From assembly GCA_027488375.1 (NCBI GenBank), contig JAIYBW010000002.1:186001-250000 (forward strand): a stretch of DNA of 64,000 nt. The letters run 5' to 3'. This DNA comes from Pseudomonadota bacterium. Its GTDB lineage: Bacteria; Bdellovibrionota; Bacteriovoracia; Bacteriovoracales; Bacteriovoracaceae. The translations under genes and the position numbers were made by a program. Positions 18,205 through 27,622 of this stretch are shown one piece after another. A model generated the notes under the pieces. That model saw only the letters and a list, made by a program, of their open reading frames with translations, was not told the origin of the DNA and did no database searches. How positions within the stretch are numbered: position 1 is the first letter of the stretch; each line of letters starts with the position of its first letter.

Positions 18205-19149
18205 TTGAGCACTGAATGGTTTTTTGACGAATTTAAAATTCTGAGCCATGAGAAATATCGTCATCTCTCAGCTGATAGCAACAGGGCCAGCAACATTCTT
18301 TTATCAACTCACGATCTTTTTTCTCTCTTCCATGAGAAAAATCTACCTCTAGAACTCGTCAAGGTTATTGAACCAAATGGAAATATTCTAAGTACAGATC
18401 AATACAAGACCGAGCTTGCTTCTAGTATTATCAATCCGTTGAAGCTCCTTCGTCTTCATTACCAGAGTGAATGTTCAATTGTCATAAACAGCATCGATCT
18501 ATTTCATCCTCAGATCGAAGCATTCAGACAGCGATTAGAGAATAAATATAATTGCCTGATAGAAGTAAATTGCTACCTGACTCCACCCGACAACCAGACA
18601 TTAGGATGGCACTCTGATGGTCATCAGGTACTGGTTTTGCATCAGGAAGGAGAAAAGTTTTGGTTTGTCTCAGAGGACCAAAATCAATATGAACAGTGCT
18701 CTCGTTTTATTTTGCGTCCAGGAGATATCCTAGAAATAGCAGAAGGTTACATGCACACAGCGAAAGCTTCATCCAAAAGATCGTTGCATCTTACCTTTAG
18801 CCTTTATGGACCAAGCTTAAAAGCAACAACAACTGCACGGCTTATGAGGCAAGAAAATCTAAAGCGATACCAAGAGTTGTTTGCAACTCAAGCAAAGATC
18901 ACAGAAAAAAAATTCTGCCGGAACGGTCCTTCTTGGAAACTAATCAATCAAGACGGGATCACACACATCCAGTATCGTCAAAATCTTCTCTCTACGACAA
19001 TTGACTCGAAAGTCCTCTCTTATCTAAATGGACCTAATATTTTTGAGATCGGTCAGATAAAAGATGCCTTCCCTGAACTTGACCTTGATTCTATTAAGTC
19101 CTTGGTCTTTGAATTAATCGAGAAAGAACTCATCAACTTAATAGATTAA
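18205..19149 (+). CDS. JmjC/cupin-type oxygenase with C-terminal winged-helix-like region
   Basis: 314 aa from a TTG directly abutting the preceding stop; no in-frame ATG lies near the N-terminus, so the exact start is uncertain. LGWHSDGHQ supplies H136 and D138, and EGYMHTAKA supplies H184, with FWFVSED and RPGDILEI strands as in Cupin_4 enzymes. The last ~60 residues (IGQIKDAFPEL, LVFELIEKELI) look like the winged helix found at the end of YcfD-type protein hydroxylases. Third JmjC-type gene of the cluster and last of the rightward precursor operon. It overlaps the converging GT9 gene by 4 bases. Confidence 0.75.
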   Translation: MSTEWFFDEFKILSHEKYRHLSADSNRASNILLSTHDLFSLFHEKNLPLELVKVIEPNGNILSTDQYKTELASSIINPLKLLRLHYQSECSIVINSIDLFHPQIEAFRQRLENKYNCLIEVNCYLTPPDNQTLGWHSDGHQVLVLHQEGEKFWFVSEDQNQYEQCSRFILRPGDILEIAEGYMHTAKASSKRSLHLTFSLYGPSLKATTTARLMRQENLKRYQELFATQAKITEKKFCRNGPSWKLINQDGITHIQYRQNLLSTTIDSKVLSYLNGPNIFEIGQIKDAFPELDLDSIKSLVFELIEKELINLID

Positions 19150-20273
19150 GATCCTTGTATAATTTTTTTTAGTGCTAGCTCCGAAATGCTTTTGACGTCG
19201 TTGTCTTCCATACATTCGTTACGGCCACACAAGAGAGTTTGTGATGTGAAATAGCATGGATGACATGGAGATAACCGAATATTGTCATTTGAGGGTTGTC
19301 CATAGATGATGGGATTGGTAGGGCCAAAAAGTACGATTGAGCTGCGTCCCACAATCGGTGCAATATGAGCAGGCCCTGTATCAACTGAAATTGAAAGTGC
19401 ACTGCTCGCAATTGCGCCCGCAAGACAATCGAAATCAAATTCAGTCGTTTCTTTATGATTTATCCAATTTATATTTTGTGATTCTTTGAGAGCAGGTAAT
19501 AATTCCGGTCGATCTGCAGAGACAATAATTTCTAGACCAGTTGAGGTACGGATGTTATGGGCAAGCTCAAGCCAATTTTCCTCAGGCCAGGTTTTCCATC
19601 GATTCATTAGGCCGAATCCTAAAGGGAAAAATAGTACTACTTTTTCTGCCTCAAGCTGAGGAAAGTATCGTTTCAGGTAGTCACGAAATTTATTCTTTGC
19701 AAAACGAATGTAGGCGAAGTCATCAATGTTGAGTGATACTTGTTCATACTTTCCTGGTAATCCCCATGTAGACCATAAAAAGTTATGGTAACTTCCGATA
19801 CCTAAATTTTCAGGTCTAATCGGTTCGGGCCCTGCATTCAAAACTAAAGGAGGATGCAAAAACTCTGGCTCAGAAGTCCTCAATGACTCGATAGTAAATA
19901 TTTTGTGAAAAGTTTTAGTGGATTCAAGCCATTTGCTAAGTGATTTAAAATCTTTCTCAAGAAAAAATCCAACAATCTCTGGCGCTATCAAATTCTTCCT
20001 AAAAAATTCTTTTAAAGACCTAATGGCTTGAATACCCATTAATACATCGCCTAATCCCCCATGCAGCCGAAATGAGTAGCTGATTTTTCCTGAAATCGGC
20101 AGATTTCTTAAAGCAATCCTTTCCTGCAGAGTCTGCGGAAGAGCTTGCGTATTAAGAGCGAGATCTCGAAAGACAAGCACCTCTTCAGGTCCATCACCAT
20201 AGTCGACGTTATATAAAAGATCCTGCTGTTGTTCCTGAACTGAAATGAAGAATGGGACTTTATTTTGCTTCAT
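19146..20273 (-). CDS. Glycosyltransferase family 9 (heptosyltransferase-like)
   Basis: 375 aa. The GT9 landmarks are HGGLGDVLMGIQAIRSL in the N-terminal domain, and SVDTGPAHIAPIVG then VLFGPTNP in the nucleotide-sugar-binding C-terminal domain. A four-cysteine element C-x2-C-x8-C-x4-C follows (CHPCY to NECM), probably a structural metal site. Known GT9 enzymes move heptose onto LPS; here the acceptor may differ. It overlaps the start of its paralogue upstream by 14 bases (20260-20273), so they form a two-gene leftward operon inside the peptide cluster. Confidence 0.8.
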   Translation of the reverse strand: MKQNKVPFFISVQEQQQDLLYNVDYGDGPEEVLVFRDLALNTQALPQTLQERIALRNLPISGKISYSFRLHGGLGDVLMGIQAIRSLKEFFRKNLIAPEIVGFFLEKDFKSLSKWLESTKTFHKIFTIESLRTSEPEFLHPPLVLNAGPEPIRPENLGIGSYHNFLWSTWGLPGKYEQVSLNIDDFAYIRFAKNKFRDYLKRYFPQLEAEKVVLFFPLGFGLMNRWKTWPEENWLELAHNIRTSTGLEIIVSADRPELLPALKESQNINWINHKETTEFDFDCLAGAIASSALSISVDTGPAHIAPIVGRSSIVLFGPTNPIIYGQPSNDNIRLSPCHPCYFTSQTLLCGRNECMEDNDVKSISELALKKIIQGS

Positions 20274-21369
20274 TTAGCCTCCTTGAAATGCACTTCCAAA
20301 TCAGATCGGAGGTAATTTCTGACATGCAGATTTGATCTATGCAAAAATTAATTCGTGAACTTGCACTACAAGGTGGGCAAGTCGAAAGGCGCAGATTGGT
20401 ATTGTTTTGATGTCCATAAATCAAAGGACTGGTAGGCCCCCAGAGAACAATAGCATTTTTTTGAAGAAATCCTGCAAGATGGGCAGGACCACTATCGATG
20501 AACACACATGTCTCGGATTTAAGAATTAACTGGCCAAGGACACTGAGACCATTTACCGGATAGTCTGAAAGCCGGAGATAAAGGACTCTCGGGTTTGACT
20601 GGAAATGATTTAGTAGATCTTCATCATCTAAAATAACAATGTTCCCCGTGAATTCATTAAGCGCCCTATTAATCAAATCAATCCACCTGGCTGGACTCCA
20701 AGATTTATATAATTGCATCTTTTCCTGAGAACCAGCTGGACCCAAAAGGATGAAGGGAGTGTCTGTCACAGCGCCAAGCTGAACCTGCTCAATCATGATT
20801 CGCAAATCAGTCAAAATATCTTGCGCAATCTCAGGTCTCTCATAATTTCCAAATCCCCACTTTCTCCACAGAAAGTTTCTAATATCGGTGGAGTTAAATT
20901 GATCCGCACGGTGTGGATTGGGCGAAGCCTCTAAAACAGTTAATGGGTAGGAAAAACTAAATTCAGTATTCGGCCCTAAGTCCTCTGAGTTGAAAATGGA
21001 GATTTCCAAATTCAATGCTTGGAGAAATGACTTAAAAAGAAGGGCTCTCGCCCTAGGCATTTCTAAAATAAATTCACAATCTAAGTTTTTATTCTTTAAC
21101 AGAGTTTGAAGTTCAAGCAGTAACTCAACAACCAGAATGGTGTCACCGATGCCACCCTTTATCGGAACATAGAAGGTAGTGGACACTAGCCCTCGACTAT
21201 TACCAAACAGATAGCGCATTTTGTCATTCTGATCGAATGGTGGAATACCATTGCAAGGGTCTTTGAAGATAAAAATTTCATACTCACCGGTTAAATCAGA
21301 ACTTACCTTGTACTGTACCTCGCTCCCAAGATCCAACAAAGACTTTATTTCTAGATGTAAGGCACGCAT
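20260..21369 (-). CDS. Glycosyltransferase family 9 (heptosyltransferase-like), paralogue
   Basis: 369 aa. IKGGIGDTILVVELLLEL is the N-terminal glycine loop. VFIDSGPAHLAGF and VLWGPTSPLIYG are the C-terminal GT9 motifs. The same C-x2-C-x8-C-x4-C element as the downstream copy is present (CPPCS to DQICM), and the N-terminal ~60 residues of both (Y-x-V ... D-L-T/G ... VF-K/R-D) correspond. First gene of the GT9 operon. It diverges from the ABC exporter genes with only ~90 bases between, which must hold both promoters. Confidence 0.8.
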   Translation of the reverse strand: MRALHLEIKSLLDLGSEVQYKVSSDLTGEYEIFIFKDPCNGIPPFDQNDKMRYLFGNSRGLVSTTFYVPIKGGIGDTILVVELLLELQTLLKNKNLDCEFILEMPRARALLFKSFLQALNLEISIFNSEDLGPNTEFSFSYPLTVLEASPNPHRADQFNSTDIRNFLWRKWGFGNYERPEIAQDILTDLRIMIEQVQLGAVTDTPFILLGPAGSQEKMQLYKSWSPARWIDLINRALNEFTGNIVILDDEDLLNHFQSNPRVLYLRLSDYPVNGLSVLGQLILKSETCVFIDSGPAHLAGFLQKNAIVLWGPTSPLIYGHQNNTNLRLSTCPPCSASSRINFCIDQICMSEITSDLIWKCISRRLNEAK

Positions 21370-21456
21370 GTGGTTCCTTGAGATTGTAGGAGGATTAATT
21401 CTGAATTACGATTATGATAATCATCAATCAGAGCTATTTCAACTAAGAGGGGCGGT

Positions 21457-23097
21457 ATTTTTTTTCCTATAAAACAAGCATTTCGACGAATACTTAGTGT
21501 CCATGCAAATTCAATTACCAAGTTAACAGTTGCTGACTTATTAGTTACGTTGGCATCGCTATTTCCCTCTCTGATCGTTACCCAGATAATTCAACATCGA
21601 TCGCTCACTGCTTCATTTTTTGGCATCCCTGCATTTGCTTGGTTAATTCTCTGCTATATGAGTGTTGTAGTACTTCAATATTACCAATACCAGATAGAAA
21701 CAAAATTTAAGCTATCCATAAAGCGCACGGAGATCGCTCGTTCTTGCGATTATGTATTCAACCCTTCGAACTATTTATCGCAGCGAAATTATGGAGACTA
21801 TCTCTTGGGGTTCCGGCAGTCCGAACAGGTTGCAACCGATATTGCTTTCTTAACATCAGGGTTTCTATCTCTTATCATTACAACTACCATATCCAGTTTC
21901 TGGCTAACTGCTGGCTTCTTTTTTCCTGGGCTCGTAAGTCTTCTTTTGGGATCACTTTTATTAAATTTCGGGATTTGCTTTTTTTCGCTTCCTTATCTTG
22001 CCAGGAGAATCAATTATCAGAACCTCGTTGAGAGAAAGAAGTACCAGAAGCAATCATCCGGTAGCACCATCATCCCATTTACAAATTTTTTGAAGGTTCG
22101 TGGCTATCTTTTTAATCTTTTTACAAGATCTGAGACAAGGTCGATGAGAGATCGGTATCGTGCTTTCATCTTCGAATCGAAATTGGATTTTATCTATTTT
22201 ATTTTTAACACTACAGTTTACATAACAGGATTCTGGTTAATTCTTGAGAAATATAACTCAAGTCAATTATCGGCAGCTGAAGCCTTTGGCGCATTCTTCG
22301 TAATGAATTTCTGCTTGAGCAACATTAAGAATTTCTCCGATTATCCAGTTCGGATTATTTCTATCAACCAAACACTCAAGATGAACCATAAAATTTTCCA
22401 AAAACTGGAAGCAATGACCAACGCTCAAATTGAAAAGAAATCGGCCATCGGACAAGGACCGATCCACATTCATCACCTTGAATATCGATGGAATAATGGC
22501 CATACCTATCGAGCCTCTAATTTATACCTTAATCCGGGCGAATGGATTGCTATTAAAGGCGAGAATGGTGCGGGCAAGTCAACTATCCTGAAAGCGCTCT
22601 CCGGCCTATTGCCAGTAACAAAGATGAGTTGGAGTGACTCTCTTGCAACATACAATACCTTCCAAAAGGAACTTGTAACTTACGTGTCCGTACACGATGC
22701 ACTTTTTAAAGGTACCCCAGAGGAAAATGTGCATTTTTTCTCTACTGACCCAGAGGATAAATTAAAAGCAGGATTTTTATTGGGTCTCACTGGTTTTTAT
22801 GAAAATTTAGGACATGATGTAGATTTTCAATTTAGTTTAGGACCAAATGGCGAGGGTATATCCCGTGGACAAAAGCAACGCTTATTAATTGCCCGGGCCT
22901 TGTTTAAAGGGCCAAGAGTCATGATTCTGGATGAAGCAACTAGTGGTCTCGATGCCTCAGCCGAGATCTTAATATTCGAAGCCATCAGACAATTTTTTCC
23001 CGATCTAACAATATTGTATGTAAATCACAGAGAAGAAAATAAGAACCTGGGTTTCAAACAAGCTGAGGTACGAGATGGAGTTCTCCATGTCGTTTAA
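21457..23097 (+). CDS. ABC exporter half-transporter (TMD-NBD), probable ATT start
   Basis: The track begins at a TTG (21550) that cuts into the first membrane helix and has no ribosome site. The frame stays open back to 21421, and AAGAGGGG lies 5-6 bases before an ATT at 21457. That start gives 546 aa with a complete first helix (VADLLVTLASLFPSLIVTQII), so I propose a non-canonical ATT start. About six membrane segments precede a nucleotide-binding domain with Walker A GENGAGKST, a variant signature ISRGQKQR, Walker B VMILDEATSGLD and H-loop NHRE. It lacks a C39 domain. Its stop overlaps the next gene, so it probably pairs with that PCAT in export. Confidence 0.8.
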   Translation: MFFPIKQAFRRILSVHANSITKLTVADLLVTLASLFPSLIVTQIIQHRSLTASFFGIPAFAWLILCYMSVVVLQYYQYQIETKFKLSIKRTEIARSCDYVFNPSNYLSQRNYGDYLLGFRQSEQVATDIAFLTSGFLSLIITTTISSFWLTAGFFFPGLVSLLLGSLLLNFGICFFSLPYLARRINYQNLVERKKYQKQSSGSTIIPFTNFLKVRGYLFNLFTRSETRSMRDRYRAFIFESKLDFIYFIFNTTVYITGFWLILEKYNSSQLSAAEAFGAFFVMNFCLSNIKNFSDYPVRIISINQTLKMNHKIFQKLEAMTNAQIEKKSAIGQGPIHIHHLEYRWNNGHTYRASNLYLNPGEWIAIKGENGAGKSTILKALSGLLPVTKMSWSDSLATYNTFQKELVTYVSVHDALFKGTPEENVHFFSTDPEDKLKAGFLLGLTGFYENLGHDVDFQFSLGPNGEGISRGQKQRLLIARALFKGPRVMILDEATSGLDASAEILIFEAIRQFFPDLTILYVNHREENKNLGFKQAEVRDGVLHVV

Positions 23098-25594
23098 TTT
23101 TCTCTCGGCTGAAATAAATCACATCATAGATAAAAACCTACCGATAAATGATGCTTCTAGCCTTAAGGAGAGAGGACTTAATTTAGAAACCCAGCGCTTT
23201 ATTCTTGATGTGAAGTACCTAATCGGTACCACTGCAGTTTCTCAACTCCTTCAGGCACTACTCAAGGGCCCAGATACGAGTTTAAGCATAAGGATCCCCC
23301 AAAGCGTTGATGAGATAAGCCGAAATCATTTTACAGAGAATACTTGGGAAGAGATTTGTCTATTTATCAAAAGACTAGAATCTATTTCAAGTGACTCATA
23401 TAAAGATGCAGTTCAGTCAATAAAACTCACAGAGCCTATTTTCATTCATACTGAGATGGCCAACAAAAAAAACTCTGCTTTTCAAGGCAGACGAACTCTC
23501 CCCATGCTTAGACAAGAAAATGAAATGGAGTGTGGTGCAACTTGCCTTACAATGATGGCACGGCAATTTCAAGAGATCGAAAGATACCACTTCAGGAATC
23601 TACTTCTTCCCACAATGGCTGGATCAAGCATTGCAGAGTTAATAAGAGCATCAGATGCAACTGATTACGATTGCTCCATAATTAAAACTAATTTTGATCG
23701 TAATCCTTTCGGAGATCACCCCTTCATTGCTCTGACAGATTATCATTTCGTCGTGGTAACGAGGTTTGAGAAAGACAGACTGATTTATAATGATCCAAGT
23801 ATGGGTCAAAGGATCATCGAAAAAGAAGTCGCTCAGAAAAACTGGTCAGGGTACTGCCTCATCATGGTTCCGAGATTTAATCAATTTAAATTATCTGATT
23901 CTAAAATTACCAGAGATACGACTTTTAACTGGAACTACAAAACAATATTCGCAGCACTCTCTACAGTTGTCATACTGATCTCTGCCTCAAGCTACATTGA
24001 CAGAAAGATTGTTCAAAAACTCTTAAACGCCACAAACACTCAGTACCAAAAACTCATTTTACTACTTGTACTGCTAACCATTATCTATAGCCTACTCTCT
24101 TTCCTTCTCGAAAAGATGAGTATTCGGATCACAGCAATAAAGGAACTATATTCTCGGAGCCGTTTTCTATCTGCAATGCTTAACACTATCCCCTTCTATC
24201 AGAGACTCATCAATCCAAAGGACATCCTATCTAGATTCGAAGATCTAAGCAAATATGTTAATAACTTCTTTAGCATTCCAGGACGTTTCGCCTCAAGGCT
24301 TCTCCTTCTGTTGCTATTCTGCGTACTACTCTATGAACTGAGTTCTAAGTTTTTCCTCATTCTCGCCGCTGCGACGTTGATTCAAGGCTGGGTTATTTAT
24401 CGCTTTAAAAATCGGCAAATTCATTTATCGCAGATACAGACTGAAAAATTCTACGGTTATGAAAACATACTGACGGAATACCTAAGAGGACTAAGTACAC
24501 TTATTCAAATGCGTTCTCTCCCTCAAGCTGTAACACGTATTAGTCACAAGTTTGAAGAATATCTTAAACAGGAAGAGAACAAGCTCATATTCCATGGCCA
24601 ATTGGGCTTTATCGTTCAATCAGTCGAAAAAATTTCTATCATACTGACTGTGATATTGGCACTCACTCTCTATCTTTCAGGCAAGCTCGGTGTAGGTGAT
24701 ATTATGGTAGCTATCACCACCACTGTTGGAGCAAGTGATGCTATCATTAACTATGTCATTCAGGCTGCTGAACTACTAGACCAGAAAATTCTCAGTGATC
24801 GAGTAATAGGACTACAAACTTACCCATCAATTAAGAGATCAAAAGCACCTCTCTCAAAAAGCACTACAGAAAATTATTCTATCGACACGAGAGAGCTTTT
24901 CTTTACCTATCCTGGAGTCAGTAACCAACCAACCCTCCAAAATATTTCTATAAGTCTGACAGGGCCAGGGTTACACTTTTTGTGTGGGCCATCGGGTAGT
25001 GGGAAGTCAACCCTAGTGCAAATCATAGCTGGTCAATTTCCAGAGGGCTCACATCAAAAAGCAATTTCAACAGACAATTATTCTATTCAAGAGATCCTTG
25101 ATTTCTGTCTTTATCTCAGTGGAGATGATCCAGTATTACCGGAATCACTAGTCACTAATATGACACTCAGAAAATCGGGAGACCATGTTAGACTGATAGA
25201 ATACTTACGTAACATTTGGAATGATGAGCACAGATCACTTGATGATTATCTCGATAGAAATCTTGTAAACCTGTCTATGACCATGTCATCAGGACAACTC
25301 CAAAGACTGTTATTTGGACGTGCTGTCTATGCTCAACCTCGACTCCTCGTTTTGGATGAATGCTTTTCTTCAGTAGATCCGCAAACAGAACAATGGATCG
25401 TCAGTCATTTAAAAGAATTTCTTCCAAAAACTTTGATAATTCTGATTAGTCATCGACCGGAGTTGAGTATTTATAGTGATAAAATTATTTTCATGAGAAA
25501 TGGCAAAGTCTCATCCCAGGGAACCCCCTGGGATGTCATAAAGACTTCTGATGAGTTCATGGAATTTTTCAAAAAGAGTAGAGGTATCTCATGA
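23075..25594 (+). CDS. Peptidase-containing ABC transporter (C39 PCAT) for double-glycine leaders
   Basis: 839 aa. After a ~135-residue N-terminal extension of unknown role comes a C39 peptidase: RQENEMECGATCLTMM (Gln147, catalytic Cys153), DYHFVVV (His224) and YNDPSMG (Asp240). Residues ~290-570 form the membrane domain. The C-terminal domain has Walker A GPSGSGKST, signature MSSGQLQR and Walker B LLVLDECFSSVD. C39 domains cut after the GG of leader peptides during export. The candidate precursor at 16061 ends its leader in ELDALRGG, so enzyme and substrate match. Its start overlaps the preceding ABC gene, and its stop overlaps the next start by 4 bases. Confidence 0.88.
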   Translation: MEFSMSFNFLSAEINHIIDKNLPINDASSLKERGLNLETQRFILDVKYLIGTTAVSQLLQALLKGPDTSLSIRIPQSVDEISRNHFTENTWEEICLFIKRLESISSDSYKDAVQSIKLTEPIFIHTEMANKKNSAFQGRRTLPMLRQENEMECGATCLTMMARQFQEIERYHFRNLLLPTMAGSSIAELIRASDATDYDCSIIKTNFDRNPFGDHPFIALTDYHFVVVTRFEKDRLIYNDPSMGQRIIEKEVAQKNWSGYCLIMVPRFNQFKLSDSKITRDTTFNWNYKTIFAALSTVVILISASSYIDRKIVQKLLNATNTQYQKLILLLVLLTIIYSLLSFLLEKMSIRITAIKELYSRSRFLSAMLNTIPFYQRLINPKDILSRFEDLSKYVNNFFSIPGRFASRLLLLLLFCVLLYELSSKFFLILAAATLIQGWVIYRFKNRQIHLSQIQTEKFYGYENILTEYLRGLSTLIQMRSLPQAVTRISHKFEEYLKQEENKLIFHGQLGFIVQSVEKISIILTVILALTLYLSGKLGVGDIMVAITTTVGASDAIINYVIQAAELLDQKILSDRVIGLQTYPSIKRSKAPLSKSTTENYSIDTRELFFTYPGVSNQPTLQNISISLTGPGLHFLCGPSGSGKSTLVQIIAGQFPEGSHQKAISTDNYSIQEILDFCLYLSGDDPVLPESLVTNMTLRKSGDHVRLIEYLRNIWNDEHRSLDDYLDRNLVNLSMTMSSGQLQRLLFGRAVYAQPRLLVLDECFSSVDPQTEQWIVSHLKEFLPKTLIILISHRPELSIYSDKIIFMRNGKVSSQGTPWDVIKTSDEFMEFFKKSRGIS

Positions 25595-26172
25595 TGTTTT
25601 CTGTAGGCCCTCACTACCATCGACCTGATAACATGAACTATACTTTTCCACTTAAATTCCGGGAGAACCCATTCTTTGAGGATATTAATCGGCCTGGTCG
25701 GGTAATTCTCGAATTAGGAACGAGACAAGGTGTAAATAGAAAATGGATCACCAGCAATACGGCACTTAAGTATTATGGGTATGAGCCAGAAAGGAGTGCC
25801 TATGAAAGGACTCAGAGTTTATTTCAAGACGAAATGTTCTATAGTTTAGATCAGATCCCTAAGACCCTGAAATTCAATGTCATATTAGCAAGGAACTTTT
25901 TTGATAGCTTAATAGATAACCCAAATTTCGAGATCCTAGATTTTTTGACTAATTTTTTAATTAGCAGGAGTTCACCGGACTGCATCTGGATATTCCTTGA
26001 ATCTGAGTCCCTAGATAAATTCTGGATTGATGAATGGACAATTCGGTTTAAAATATACCCTCAAGTATATCTCCCTGTATGGAACGTTCCCGGTCGATGT
26101 TCGGTGGACCAACTCTGTTTGGGGACTGTAAGCACCCTCTTAATTAATCAATGGAGGAATCATGAATCCTAA
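25591..26172 (+). CDS. Methyltransferase-like protein with degenerate SAM-binding loop
   Basis: 193 aa, paralogous to the methyltransferase at 12661. Shared segments are FRENPF, a hydrophobic strand then E-L/D-I-G, WIFLESE, and the C-terminal GRCSVDQLC matching GKCSQSHQC. Motif I here reads ILELGTRQGVN instead of ILDIGCGVGRN, so the G-x-G-x-G loop is broken. It may be a pseudoenzyme, a recognition subunit for its paralogue, or a very divergent methyltransferase. It overlaps the exporter stop by 4 bases and the halogenase start by 11 bases, so it is firmly in the operon. Confidence 0.6.
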   Translation: MMFSVGPHYHRPDNMNYTFPLKFRENPFFEDINRPGRVILELGTRQGVNRKWITSNTALKYYGYEPERSAYERTQSLFQDEMFYSLDQIPKTLKFNVILARNFFDSLIDNPNFEILDFLTNFLISRSSPDCIWIFLESESLDKFWIDEWTIRFKIYPQVYLPVWNVPGRCSVDQLCLGTVSTLLINQWRNHES

Positions 26173-27622
26173 ATTAAAAAAACTTGTCGTGGTTGGTGGT
26201 GGAACGGCAGGATGGTTATCTGCTGTCTATCTACAGGAGCAATTCAAGAAACAAGACAAACAAGTTGAATTGGCGCTGCTAGAACCAAGCAATATTCCAA
26301 CAATTGGCGTGGGAGAAGGAACAGTTGATTCTTTTATAGACCTTCTTGAGAATGCTGGAGTTGATATCCAAGAATTTATCCGAGAATCCAAAGGTTCTCT
26401 CAAGCATGGGATCAGATTCAAAGATTGGCTCGAATTGAATTCTGAATATTGGCACCCTTTTTATGCTGATAGCATGAGCTCTGAAGACATCTTCAAGCTT
26501 CTTCTCACTCCTAAACCATTCCATGATATTTTTTTCAATACTCGCCTTGCAAAGAATTCACGATCGGCTTTTTCTCCTGATAGAAGAGTTGCCACCGGAC
26601 TACACTTTGACAGTAAGTTAGTTGCGGCATATTTGAAAAAGCTCTGCATCTCTCGGGGATGCAAACTCATCGATGCAGAAGTTCAAGGTATCAGTCGCAC
26701 TCAAGACGGCAGTATAGAAAAGATCCTGTGTAATGATGGTATCGAAGTGAGTGCGGATTTTTTCATCGACGCCTCTGGATTTAGATCATTAATCATTGGA
26801 AAAGAGTTTCAAACACCATTTGTAGATTTTTCAAAATACCTCATTTGTGACCAAGCGATCACTCTACAAAAACCTTATGCAGAGGGAGAAGTAAGAGAGG
26901 CTTATACCACATCCAGCGCCCAAAAATTTGGCTGGAGCTGGAAGATTCCGACGTATAACCGAACTGGTTTTGGATACGTATTCTCTTCTCAATTTGCGAC
27001 TCCAGACTCACTTCATGATGAATTTAGCAAGCGGATGAATCTACCTAAAGACCACAATTATAAATTTGGGCACGTAAAATTTCGAGTCGGTCACTATGAA
27101 CAATCTATGGTAAAAAACTGCATGGCGATTGGCCTATCTTCTGGTTTCATAGAACCACTTGAAGCAACTGGACTCCTATTTGTCAGCAAAGGCCTCCAGG
27201 CCTTATCTCTCTATTTCAAGGACGAGATCAATTCAAGTGAGATCAATCGCCTTATGAGCAATTACTATAATACGACGAGAGATTTTATCTTTCTCCACTA
27301 CAAACTAACAAAACGTAACGACACAGATTTCTGGAACCATGTTCGTGAAATTCCGACCCCTCCCTCTCTTCAAGAGCGGCTGAATATTTTAAAAGGCTGC
27401 ATTGGCAAGCTTGAAGAAAATAGGATCCAATTTGTAAAAGACCTCCTATTCCCTTGGGATTTACGTGCCTACGTACTCATCTTACACGGAATGGGATTCT
27501 ACCAAAATTCTCTGCCAGAACTCGCCGACATCCATGATGATATTGTTGATAGCCTAGATAAAAAGTCTGAGAACTTTGAGCGACTCGATCCATTTTTGGA
27601 TAAGCTAAATGAAGCAATTTAA
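26162..27622 (+). CDS. Flavin-dependent tryptophan halogenase
   Basis: 486 aa, with GGAGG before the ATG. The FAD-binding motif VVGGGTAGW is at residues 10-18. GSLKHGIRF places Lys81 where PrnA and relatives have the catalytic lysine (K79). WSWKIP at 258-263 is the W-x-W-x-I-P motif that distinguishes halogenases from monooxygenases. SGFIEPLEATGL at 327-338 is the conserved Glu region. Known members chlorinate or brominate free Trp or Trp inside peptides. The precursor tail has a single Trp, so a peptide substrate is attractive. A flavin reductase is needed and none is in the window. It overlaps both neighbouring genes. Confidence 0.9.
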   Translation: MNPKLKKLVVVGGGTAGWLSAVYLQEQFKKQDKQVELALLEPSNIPTIGVGEGTVDSFIDLLENAGVDIQEFIRESKGSLKHGIRFKDWLELNSEYWHPFYADSMSSEDIFKLLLTPKPFHDIFFNTRLAKNSRSAFSPDRRVATGLHFDSKLVAAYLKKLCISRGCKLIDAEVQGISRTQDGSIEKILCNDGIEVSADFFIDASGFRSLIIGKEFQTPFVDFSKYLICDQAITLQKPYAEGEVREAYTTSSAQKFGWSWKIPTYNRTGFGYVFSSQFATPDSLHDEFSKRMNLPKDHNYKFGHVKFRVGHYEQSMVKNCMAIGLSSGFIEPLEATGLLFVSKGLQALSLYFKDEINSSEINRLMSNYYNTTRDFIFLHYKLTKRNDTDFWNHVREIPTPPSLQERLNILKGCIGKLEENRIQFVKDLLFPWDLRAYVLILHGMGFYQNSLPELADIHDDIVDSLDKKSENFERLDPFLDKLNEAI

